A stretch of 64,000 bases of DNA, taken from contig CP136069.1 of assembly GCA_032622095.1 (NCBI GenBank), positions 164,976,394 to 165,040,393 of the forward strand, in the 5' to 3' direction. This stretch comes from Siphonodentalium dalli (Eukaryota; Mollusca; Scaphopoda; Gadilida; Siphonodentaliidae). A program made the position numbers and the translations under genes. Below, piece by piece: positions 34,687-42,803 of the stretch. Below the pieces are notes generated by a model. That model was not told where the DNA came from. It did no database searches and saw only the letters and a program-made list of their open reading frames with translations. The stretch's first letter is position 1, and the number at the start of each line of letters is the position of its first letter.

Positions 34687-34829
34687 AGATTCGAGGAACA
34701 AAGTCATGTCCTTATTGGAGATCTGTTGGACAAGTTCCGGTGTTGTATCTTGCCTGTTTGACATGGTCCAGTGCATTTATGGGGGAAATTCCAAACCCAG
34801 AACTAAACATATTAAATAACACTCCAAAG
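34687..34829 (+). other. Possible orphan exon
   Basis: A stop-free stretch is bounded by a pyrimidine-rich acceptor-like site (TTCCCCTTCTCTATAG) and a strong donor (AAAG followed by GTAAGTG at 34830). The frame reads a hydrophobic run, VPVLYLACLTWSSAF, then GEIPNPELNILNNTPK, reminiscent of a secretory signal followed by a mature chain. However, no in-frame ATG precedes it and no partner exon was identified. The last bases and the donor are duplicated at about 35296-35392. Low confidence that this is a real exon. Confidence 0.2.
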
Positions 34830-35395
34830 GTAAGTGTAAATTTGACATACGCATCGAAATAATGGTTGCATATCAATCATAATTATTCTTTGCAGTAATA
34901 AATACATAAACTCACTATGAATAACATGCTAAAAATGAACAAGAATCAAGAAAATGGCAATTGGTCAATTTGGAGCAAAATATTTGGAATTTTTTTAATT
35001 TAATATGTGTAAGACCTAAGTTGCGGTGTGAAATGTCATTCATTAATCTGGAGATCAAACCAGAAGAATACCAAGAAATAAGCTTATCCACGTGTACATC
35101 GGATTAGTCGGATTGATCTGCTTATATACTGGGACAGCGTATAAACTAGATAATCCGTATGCTGATAGCCCGGTTACCATGAGCGAGTTTGTGACTTAGT
35201 AACAGTCACTTCTCCACAGAAAATCGAAACGACATTCAGAAGTCGAATCTCACAAGACATCTACGATGCACGGGTGCATAATACTCTGGATATACACATA
35301 TTAAATTCATTATAAAATAACACTCCAAAGGTAAGTGTAAAATTGACATAATATTAAACGCATCGAAACAATGGTGGCATATCAATCATATATGG
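34790..35395 (+). repeat. Direct duplication flanking 0.5 kb
   Basis: ACACTCCAAAGGTAAGTG with AATTGACATA, CGCATCGAAA and GCATATCAATCAT occurs at 34815-34882 and again at about 35320-35390, with small insertions. The 0.5 kb between has no gene. Confidence 0.6.
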
Positions 35396-36657
35396 AGCGT
35401 ATCAGTTTCAAAAATCACTGGTAAATACAATAACTATGACAAAGTAGATATAGAGCCCCAACACTCTCGCTGCGTTGGTTAGACCACTACCACCACGAAT
35501 TTATGCACGAATTTCTTACATTTTACTGCTGACAATTATTTTGGCGATAACACATTCCACATGTCGTAGAGTTTTTTGTGTTTAATGTCGCTGAATTGGT
35601 CATTGTCGCATGGTCTCGTGACAAGACACCCATGATCTCCCAAATGTGCAAAAAGTCACCAGAATCTCAAAGTCTCGTTCGTCTAAGTCAATCTTAACCC
35701 GGGTGGAATACCCATTCAAATTTCGTTGAATTTTCACTTGAAAATCAGAAACTAATAAGTATTGTAATAATAATTAACATGCGACTAATTTATAATCATT
35801 TTTTATAAGACTTTTAGTGCTTGGTTACATTTTGCACATTTTGGGAGACCCTGTGCTGTTCCTGTGTGTCTTTGCACGAAACCACCAAGAAATAATGACC
35901 AATTCAGCTTTAATGTCATTTGAGCCACGTCATGACATTGTGATCCATATATACAGGTAATAAAAAGTGACACGATGAATTTTAATTAAGCACATCGAAG
36001 TTTGTTTTTACTCATTTATTTATCTGTTTATTTTGTATAAAGCATGCAACGGTACCTGCTATAAAAATTCCACACAATACCAATCTCAAAGCTCTTTAGT
36101 TATATATATATACAGCTATAGGGGGAATGTTAGTTACACCAGAGCTTACACCACGTGTATTATGTTTTGTTGTAAACGTAAACTTTTCTGGAAAAACGCA
36201 TTAAACTTCCAATTATAGAGGACAACCACCCAAGAGCGTCTCAAAGTCAAATAACGGTCTCAATTGAGCTTTCCACATATATTCATTGGTGGTAGTTTTT
36301 TGGCACAGCTGCATGTTATACTTGTCTCAGAGACATGCCGAGCGTTGTCCTGTGTACATACCTGGGACTATTTTACACAAGGCACCGATTTTACAAAGCT
36401 TCATGTGTTTTTAGTGTAAACATATTTATTCCAATCATAATAACATATATAAATTTGACAAAAGTTTTGACAATAAAATAGAATAATATTGATTGATTGG
36501 AAAGGGGATTAAACATCAAGCCCACGGGCTTTTGTTGAGTTGGCACCCCTTTGTTTCGCGCCCACTCTTCATTGCGTGAAGATGGGGGGGGGGGGGTCGG
36601 ACGGGAAGGAATTGAAATATAATAATTATATAGAATTGATGATGTCATGAGAGGCAG
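35396..36657. other. Non-coding interval
   Basis: No gene or repeat family recognised. Open frames are short and of skewed composition. A G run of about 11 lies near 36585-36596. Confidence 0.4.
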
Positions 36658-36695
36658 GGGAGAGAGAGAAAGAGAGAGAAATAGAGAGAGAGAGA

Positions 36696-36788
<93 letters not shown>
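36658..36788. repeat. (GA)n microsatellite
   Basis: About 130 bp of GA dinucleotides with a few interruptions in the first third and a pure right part. Confidence 0.95.
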
Positions 36789-36792
<4 letters not shown>

Positions 36793-36869
36793 CTTGGTAA
36801 AGTGAGGATGTGAGTCAGTTGGAGCTGCGATTGGTTACAATGCTGTACATATAATATTGTTTATGTCAT

Positions 36870-38340
36870 TGCTATTGCTAGGCCCGTCGCCGTGGGATGT
36901 CAGGCGATCTGGTGGAGGTAAGTTTCGCGCTCAGCGGTGTTTCAACGCGTTTCACGAAGTTTGCACAAATCATAGCATTATGAAAATCGCTTTGTTTTCG
37001 AAATATATGTTTGAACCGCGTCAAATATTTTAATGTTTTCACGATGACTGAGTTCCTGTGATCCGCAAAAAAGAGTATTTTCTGATAAAATAACATTCGG
37101 TATGGCGCATATAAGTTCAGTTCTATGACCATTGTATTCAGGACTTTCCAATAAGTAATGATGTGCCGTTTCTATTTTACCACAACGACAGAGAGGGAAC
37201 GTTTTAATGTGATTACTCAATAGGTCATAGTTCAAACTACTGCACTTTAATCTTAAGCGAGAATGGAGTATTTGCGATCTGCGACACTTACTATGGTAAT
37301 AGTAGATTGGGGCCCCGCCGTGTGCTTGCGTTTAGTGATTATTTGAAATCGTCAATTGTATTACAATTGCGTATAGTGTCAGGTAGAGAGTTCCACTCAC
37401 TTATAGCAGATGGCAAAAAGGAATTCATGTAATAGTTGTAACTTGTATGTGATATCGGGTGGCAACCTTATGTGCTCAAAACGAAAGTTATAACCGGTAT
37501 TGTACGAATCAACTGGGCATACAAGATTTCTCAGTATAGATGGTGCTGTTCCTTTGATTATTTTGAAAAATTGGCAGAGTTTGTGTTTTCTCCGTCGCGA
37601 TTATAGTAATTCCCAGCCTGTGTCCAATAGGAGGAGGTCTTTACTTGCGCTAATTGTTGCCCCTGTTACAATTCTAGCCATCTCATATTGAACTTTCTCT
37701 ATTTCTGAGGATAAAAAATCGGGAATGTTGTCCCATACAGTTGAGGCATATTCCAGTATGGGACGTATGAAAGAAAAAATATTTTTTTTCCAGTGTTGAT
37801 CTGCTTGCTCGATATTTTAGTTTCCGTACCAAGTGCACTCGTTTCCAGGCTTTATCCAGTAATGAGCGAATATGGATCTCCCAGCTGCCTTCGTTATCAA
37901 AAATGAGTCCAAGATGTTTATGGGTGTCAACTTCGGTCACTATTGTATCTCCCAGTGCCAATGGTGGGTGTAATACGGGTGTATCTTTTCTAGAAACCAG
38001 GAGAGATTCTGTCTTCAGTGGATGAAATTTGACAAGCCATTTAGTCGACCATTTCATCAAAGTTTCTAAATCATCATTGATAACCTTTGCGGCAAGGTTG
38101 GGGTCTTCAATGGTTAGGAAAATCGAAGTGTCGTCAGCGAAAAGGCGTATGTTGCATGTAATAAATTCAGTTATGTCATTTATGTAGATCAAGAAAAAAA
38201 GAGGACCTAGGATATATCCTTGAGGAACTCCCGCAGAAACATTCTGCAACTGAGAACTTGATCCATCGATAATAACACGTTGTTGTCGGTATTCAAGATA
38301 TGATTCAATCAGTTTATGTAAATCCCCTGTAATTCACATC
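36870..38340 (-). pseudogene. 5'-truncated Jockey/CR1-group LINE fragment
   Basis: Minus-strand reverse transcriptase remains. Reading from 38340 leftward: IESYLEYRQQRV, GVPQGYILGPL (motif B), FADDTSIF (catalytic motif C at about 38130), HKHLGLIF, AWKRVHLVRKLK. After a frameshift in an A/T run near 37771-37790 follows ARIVTGATISASKDLLLL. After an in-frame stop near 37603 come RRRKHKLCQFFKIIKG and FLPSAISEWNSLP. Further left, in another frame, is a C-terminal CRCGKIETAHHYLLESP motif. These motifs in this order are typical of Jockey/CR1-group elements. The endonuclease and RT motif A are absent, and multiple shifts and stops show a dead copy. Confidence 0.85.
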
Positions 38341-38409
38341 TTCATTAGTTTGTGAAGTAGTCCGCGGTGTCATTCATGTGTTTTTGAGACAATACACATT
38401 ATTTGGATT

Positions 38410-38490
38410 TAGGTGGGATTCGAATTCCGGCCCGTGACGGCGAGCGCGCCTTGCGACTCAAAGTCCGACGTGATACCGAAGCATCACGTG
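38410..38490 (-). repeat. SINE-like (tRNA-derived) fragment, B-box half
   Basis: Read on the minus strand, GTCGGACTTTGAGTCGC precedes AAGGCGCGCTCGCCGTCAC and a B-box-like GGAATTCGAATCCC. The 19-bp block AAGGCGCGCTCGCCGTCAC also occurs on the plus strand at 38660-38678, next to an A-box-like half. The two pieces look like parts of one tRNA-derived SINE family in opposite orientation. Confidence 0.4.
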
Positions 38491-38520
38491 CAGTGTTGAC
38501 ATTCTCACTTTTGAAATTGG

Positions 38521-38615
38521 TTGACCACTCAATCATGTGAGATGTCGTGGAAACAACCTACATGTACTACGAGTTAAACTATTTGATTGTCAGATGTGAA
38601 AAGGTCAATTCTCAA
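38521..38615 (+). pseudogene. Duplicated fragment of the Kelch gene start
   Basis: GACCACTCAATCATGTGAG followed by ATGTCGTGGAAACAACCTAC closely resembles the bases around the Kelch gene start at 39979-40016 (ATGTCGTGGAAACAGACC). The frame stops after about eleven codons. The next bases (ATTTGATTGTCAG..., AAAGGTCAATTCTCA, 38581-38614) match 39841-39880, just upstream of the real gene. The copy is thus a scrap of a tandemly duplicated or rearranged 5' region. It is flanked by two inverted SINE-like pieces. Confidence 0.6.
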
Positions 38616-38626
38616 TGGGTTCGCTT

Positions 38627-38678
38627 CGATGGCCGTGTGGCATTGACGTTGGGCTTGGTAAGGCGCGCTCGCCGTCAC
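38627..38678 (+). repeat. SINE-like (tRNA-derived) fragment, A-box half
   Basis: GATGGCCGTGTGGCATTGAC resembles a tRNA A-box region, followed by GTTGGGCTTGGTAAGGCGCG. It shares the 19-bp block described for 38410-38490. Too short to be a functional tRNA. Confidence 0.4.
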
Positions 38679-38684
38679 TTGCGC

Positions 38685-39155
38685 TGATGGGGTCATTATC
38701 ACAAGGCTCCGGTCACATTCGTAGCCAGCTTTTTAAATCGATCACAAATGTAGCCAGCTTTTCTACGGCGATCACAATTGTAGCCAGTTTTTCATATTCA
38801 TGCGAGCCTCAATGAACAAGATTAGGTTAGTCTCATTTTTCTGAGTTCATGAATGAAAAACAACATAAATTTTAATTTGATATTAGTTCATCTAATAACC
38901 TGAGGTTTCCGATCAATGTCGTTAGATGCTCGAATTATATTCCAATATAAGTTGATAAACGAAGTCAGTTTTGGAGCATGACGTCGATATTTTAGTCACG
39001 AACGCGATGACGTCATATTTCGCGCCATATAAAGCATGGAATTAGAAAAGCTGGCTACGAATGTGATCGCCGGCGAAAAGCTGGCTACATTTGTGATCGA
39101 TTTAAAAAGCTGGCTACGAATGTGACCGAAGCCTTGTGACAATGACCCCATCGGC
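38685..39155. mobile_element. Foldback element with about 110-bp arms built of short repeats
   Basis: The left arm 38685-38793 and right arm 39044-39155 are reverse complements (GATGGGGTCATT.TCACAAGG, GTCACATTCGTAGCCAGC). Each arm contains three direct copies of a roughly 37-bp unit with GTAGCCAGCTTTT and GATCACA(A/T). The 250-bp centre is AT-rich. Long open frames in the arms on opposite strands encode the same peptide because of the inversion and are not genes. Confidence 0.75.
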
Positions 39156-39425
39156 GTCACTGGCCGGTGATCAACTCCCACCGATTCCAAAACATGTGCA
39201 TTAATTGTGTCAAAAACTCATGCATATTCATTTGTGGCAAAAGTTTACGGTTAACGTTAAATTCGACTTACAGTCCTGCCGAAATGTAATATATACCGAG
39301 ATCATATCTTCTGTATGTCTTCAATTGTGAAATATATGACGACTGCATGACGCGCAAAATGAAAAACTGTGTTATACCCGTTGACGAATTTCCAACGTTA
39401 TTACGCAAATCTAAATGTTAGTACA

Positions 39426-39648
39426 TTAACCCTTTCATGGCGGGAGCTGCGCTGGTGCAGCATTAATGACCACGTGGCAGTGCATGCTCTTATATATGCG
39501 AGTCTCCCATATGGAGCCTTGCATACATAAAATAATGCACTGGCTTACAATGTCAATGTAAATATTGTTAAGCCAATGCATTCTCTTATATATGGGAGGC
39601 GCCCATATATAAGAGAATGCATTGGCACAGGGTTTTCGTAAAATTTCC
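39426..39648 (+). mobile_element. TTAA hairpin MITE, subfamily B, copy 3 (3'-truncated)
   Basis: Starts TTAACCCTTTCATGGCGGG, then AGCTGCGCTGGTGCA, with two hairpins (about 39480-39545 and 39574-39627). The second hairpin is strong. The similarity ends near 39648, without the right terminal repeat or TTAA. It lies about 350 bp upstream of the Kelch start codon, so its CTCTTATATATG motif could in principle offer a TATA-like box; this is inference only. Confidence 0.75.
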
Positions 39649-39994
39649 AACATTATTGCACAACTGGATATTCAGTGAATTATGATTGGACAACCAAAAA
39701 GTTGTTGAATGTAGACAAACTATCACTGAAAGTATCCGCGGTTATAAAAAAAAATAGGGTGAATAAAGAATTATCAATGTATGTAATGCAGAAAGCGACC
39801 GGCTCAGTCGTTGATAGGTAGAAACTATCTGCTAATAATTATTTGATTGACAGGACCTGGCGTGGAAAGGTCAATTCTCATAATTTTACTATTTAATCGG
39901 TAATCCACCAGCACACTTTAGTAATTTGCAAATTAATAATATTAGCATTTTTGTTTTAAATTGGCAGGTTCCTTTAACTGACCAATCACGTGAA
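39649..39994 (+). promoter_or_regulatory. Kelch gene upstream region with a likely 3' splice site
   Basis: A TTTTTGTTTTAAATTGGCAG tract ending at 39967 looks like an intron acceptor 27 bases before the ATG. The transcript therefore probably has an upstream non-coding exon, which I cannot locate. The frame is open from 39926 through the AG, but the family-typical N-terminus begins at 39995. The block at 39841-39880 is the one duplicated at 38581-38614. Confidence 0.4.
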
Positions 39995-41722
39995 ATGTCG
40001 TGGAAACAGACCTACTATGAGACGATAGCTGAAGGAATAAGCGGCATCTGGCGGCGACAACAGTTCACCGACGTCACGCTTAATGTTCAAGGGAGACAAT
40101 ACAAAGCGCATAGAGCTATTCTTGCTTCATTCTCTCCGTATTTCCACTCTTCTTTCTCTTCGGGAATTCTCGGATCTAAGAGAGATCCCACTATTGAAAT
40201 TACGAACATCAACCCGGATGTGTTCAAGAAAATTCTCTCGTTCATCTACACTGGGGAGGATGTTGTCAATGTTGACAATGCATACACGTTTTACAAGGCT
40301 GCCACACAACTGCAGCTGACACCGCTTCAAGTAAGATGCGAGCAGTTGCTATGCGACCAGATTACGCCAGAGACAGCCATTTCCCTGTGGAAGAATAGCA
40401 AGAAACATAAGAGCGATGACTTAGTTGAGAAAAGCTGGGAGATTATATTGAGTGATTTCCCTTACATTTGTACATCTGTTGATTTCTTGACTCTGGATGC
40501 TGACGAACTTGTTGCTATGATACAAAGTGATGACTTGTCAGCAACAAGTGAGGAAATGGTCATTGGTGCGGCAATGAGGTGGATCAACGCTGAACCGAAA
40601 GAACGCACAGTGCATGCCGGGAAAATATTCGAGCATCTCAAGCTGCCTTTGGTCAGTCCGGAATATTTAATAGAAATGTGCGAAAAAAACGAATTCTTGG
40701 CAGAAAATGGTGACTGTAGACAATATGTGGAAGAAGCTAAGAAATACCACATGCTGCCCGCTCGTCGGCATGACCTTGTTTCTAAGCGCGCCACCTACCG
40801 ACAGAGTGGGGAGAGACAGGAGGTTCTGCTCACTATCACCGGCGGTTCGGCTCAGCCTGTGCCCACATCAGTCCTCTGTTTTTCGCTCCATACTAAGAAA
40901 TGGTACACACTCGCTCCTCTACCCCACGACCCCGGAGTTGAGTTTGCAGCTTGTCAGTACGCGAACTATGTTTTCATCTCGGGTGGAAGCAGAAAATTAC
41001 AGAACATGCTCCGGTACGACTGCGACCGAAATGAGTGGCATATTTGTGAACCACTTATGCAAGGACGATCTCGACATGCGATGGTTAGTGTTCGTGATGC
41101 TGTGTACGCCATTGGAGGTCACAACAGAACCCTCCCTGGTGGCGGGAACGTTTTATGTACCATAGAGAAATACACGATTGGAACAGGAAAATGGACGACT
41201 GCTGGAGAACTTCCGGTTCCGGTAGAAATGCTGTCGGCTGCAGCGGTTGGTGAGAAAATATTCACGTTTGGTGGCGCTGTTGCAAAGAAAAGCACCAATG
41301 CGATACAGTGTTACGACACTCGTCTCGGTACAGCCACTCTAATTGACGAACTACCAATGGCATGTCGACTTACAAGGGCAATAACTTGCGATAAAACAGT
41401 CCATATTATCACAACTGATGGGCGATTTATAGACTTCCAGGACGGATTTGGATGCAGGAAGATAGGAAAAATTCCAGATTTCTACCGCTTACATTTTGGT
41501 GCCGCGCAACACAACGGCAAGATATTCATCATTGGTGGCAAAAGTGATGACAATACTTTACGTGACGATATTGTGACTTATGATGTTAAGACCGGAAATG
41601 CGGTCGAATTGAAGGAAAGCCTCCCCTTTTCAAATGTTGTCGATATATGTTTGATGACGACTGTGAAGAGGGAGAGCCTATATTCAGAATTCATTCCTCC
41701 TGAAAAAGACGAAAAAAATTAA
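39995..41722 (+). CDS. BTB-BACK-Kelch protein (KLHL family)
   Basis: 575 residues from ATG at 39995 (MSWKQTYYE), the usual length for KLHL proteins, in one uninterrupted exon. An upstream in-frame ATG at 39926 would add 23 atypical residues across a likely splice acceptor, so I reject it. BTB domain about 20-118 (FTDVTLNVQGRQYKAHRAIL, FSPYF, FIYTGE). BACK domain about 120-255 (AISLWKNSKKH, FLTLDADELVAMI, AAMRWIN). Kelch propeller about 277-555: blades with paired glycines at 283-284, 330-331, 374-375, 426-427 and 514-515. The fifth blade (about 455-494) lacks the double glycine. Known of the family: BTB and BACK bind Cullin-3 and the propeller recruits substrates for ubiquitination. The substrate cannot be inferred. 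The stop codon lies inside a MITE target site. Confidence 0.93.
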   Translation: MSWKQTYYETIAEGISGIWRRQQFTDVTLNVQGRQYKAHRAILASFSPYFHSSFSSGILGSKRDPTIEITNINPDVFKKILSFIYTGEDVVNVDNAYTFYKAATQLQLTPLQVRCEQLLCDQITPETAISLWKNSKKHKSDDLVEKSWEIILSDFPYICTSVDFLTLDADELVAMIQSDDLSATSEEMVIGAAMRWINAEPKERTVHAGKIFEHLKLPLVSPEYLIEMCEKNEFLAENGDCRQYVEEAKKYHMLPARRHDLVSKRATYRQSGERQEVLLTITGGSAQPVPTSVLCFSLHTKKWYTLAPLPHDPGVEFAACQYANYVFISGGSRKLQNMLRYDCDRNEWHICEPLMQGRSRHAMVSVRDAVYAIGGHNRTLPGGGNVLCTIEKYTIGTGKWTTAGELPVPVEMLSAAAVGEKIFTFGGAVAKKSTNAIQCYDTRLGTATLIDELPMACRLTRAITCDKTVHIITTDGRFIDFQDGFGCRKIGKIPDFYRLHFGAAQHNGKIFIIGGKSDDNTLRDDIVTYDVKTGNAVELKESLPFSNVVDICLMTTVKRESLYSEFIPPEKDEKN

Positions 41723-41928
41723 CCCTTCCATGGCGGGAGCTGCGCTGGTGCAACTTTAAAGATCCTCTGCCAGTGCATTCTCTTATATATGCGAGTATAT
41801 CATAGGGAGCATCGCACATATAAGAGAATGCATTGCTAACACGGTCAAGGTCAATGTATTCTCTTATTTATGGCATTGGCACAGGGATTTCGCAAACTTT
41901 CAAGAAGCTCAAGTCATGGAAGGGTTAA
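41719..41928 (+). mobile_element. TTAA hairpin MITE, subfamily B, copy 4, on the Kelch stop codon
   Basis: Perfect 14-bp terminal repeats TTAACCCTTCCATG and CATGGAAGGGTTAA, with TTAA on both sides. The left TTAA (41719-41722) contains the Kelch stop codon (AAT TAA). The insertion therefore kept the stop but replaced the start of the 3' untranslated region. The inside has the degenerate hairpin core (CTCTTATATATGCGAG at about 41778) and is shorter than the other B copies. Confidence 0.85.
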
Positions 41929-42134
41929 TAATTATTCTTAGTGGAAAGAATGGTAAATTAACTTAAAAGATCACTCGAAGACCGTCTACTAGACAATATG
42001 TGCATGTATATGCTATACATTTGAAATACCGCTGTTGTCTACCTGTTTCGCAAACCGAACTCCATAATTTCAAAACGTCAGCACAATTATCAATTGGCAC
42101 AGGGTTTGGATGTGATGCCCAATAACTGTATATA

Positions 42135-42389
42135 CAAGCCTTGAAATAGGGTGTCTGTCATTTGCAGAATGAGGTCCCCCAGAGGGTGAATTTAGTGATG
42201 CTACCCCGCATAGCGGGCTAGCATCACCAAATTCACCCTATGTGAACCTCATTCTGCTGAGGTGTAAGAAGAATGAGGTCCCCAGAGGGTGAATTTGGTG
42301 ATGCTAGCCCGCTATGCGGGATAGCATCACTAAATTCACCCTCTGGGGACCTGATTCTGCAAATGACAGACACCCTATTTCAAGGCTTG
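42135..42389. mobile_element. Palindromic MITE with 8-bp target duplication (family D)
   Basis: Ends CAAGCCTTGAAATAGGGTGT and its reverse complement are flanked on both sides by the exact 8-bp repeat TGTATATA (42127-42134 and 42390-42397). An 8-bp duplication is typical of hAT elements, though the terminal bases do not match the usual hAT consensus perfectly. Inside are two consecutive hairpins formed from GAGGTCC..AGAGGGTGAATTT units, joined by TGAGGTGTAAG. No coding capacity. Related, older copies lie at 2989-3328 and 7032-7386. Confidence 0.85.
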
Positions 42390-42573
42390 TGTATATATTT
42401 ACACTTCTAGGTCGCTGAAGTATTCTTATAAATATTTCAAATAAGTAAACCCCCCTCCTGATATGTTCGATGATATCTTCAGATGCGATAATCAGAATGC
42501 AATGGAACTTTGGAAGGTAATCGGTTTTACAATGTAACCAACATATATTATTATAACCTAATTGACATGTTCG

Positions 42574-42803
42574 AATAAGCGACTTGCCAATCTCGACCGG
42601 AAGCGCCGCCATTGTGATATGACGTATTTGTCCCTCATGTTTTCCCAGTGTCGTTATCTTGTTTTCGATTCGCGATGCCTGCGTTTCTGTTAGATCTTAT
42701 TTGTCTCTGGTCCCTGTGTGTTAACAATAATTTGGTGGTTATTTTAATCTATAGTACAACAGAGTAAAAGGTTTTTTTTTAGACAGGAATATAATAATAA
42801 CTA
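42574..42803 (-). repeat. Inverted pair, left arm: promoter/first-exon-like block
   Basis: Matches 45207-45438 in reverse complement over about 230 bp with few differences (CTTGCCAATCTCGACCGG, CGATTCGCGATGCCTGCG, TTTCTGTTAGATCTTATTTG). On the minus strand an ATG at 42612 opens MAALPVEIGK in the same position as in the other arm. A CG-rich ATGGCGGCG start preceded by a conserved upstream stretch resembles the 5' end of a host gene. It could equally be the long terminal repeat of a 2.9-kb DNA transposon. Confidence 0.65.

Noticed and set aside
36878-37132. 84-codon minus-strand frame at the tail of the second LINE
   Set aside because: Overlaps the recognisable CRCGKIETAHHYL frame in a different phase; it is a by-product of the broken LINE ORF.
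39926-39994. Upstream in-frame ATG extending the Kelch protein by 23 residues
   Set aside because: The extra residues are not typical for the family and the stretch contains a good splice acceptor ending at 39967, so it is probably intron plus 5' leader.
40083-41165. Alternative-frame open frames within the Kelch gene
   Set aside because: They are shadows of the strongly supported BTB-BACK-Kelch frame.
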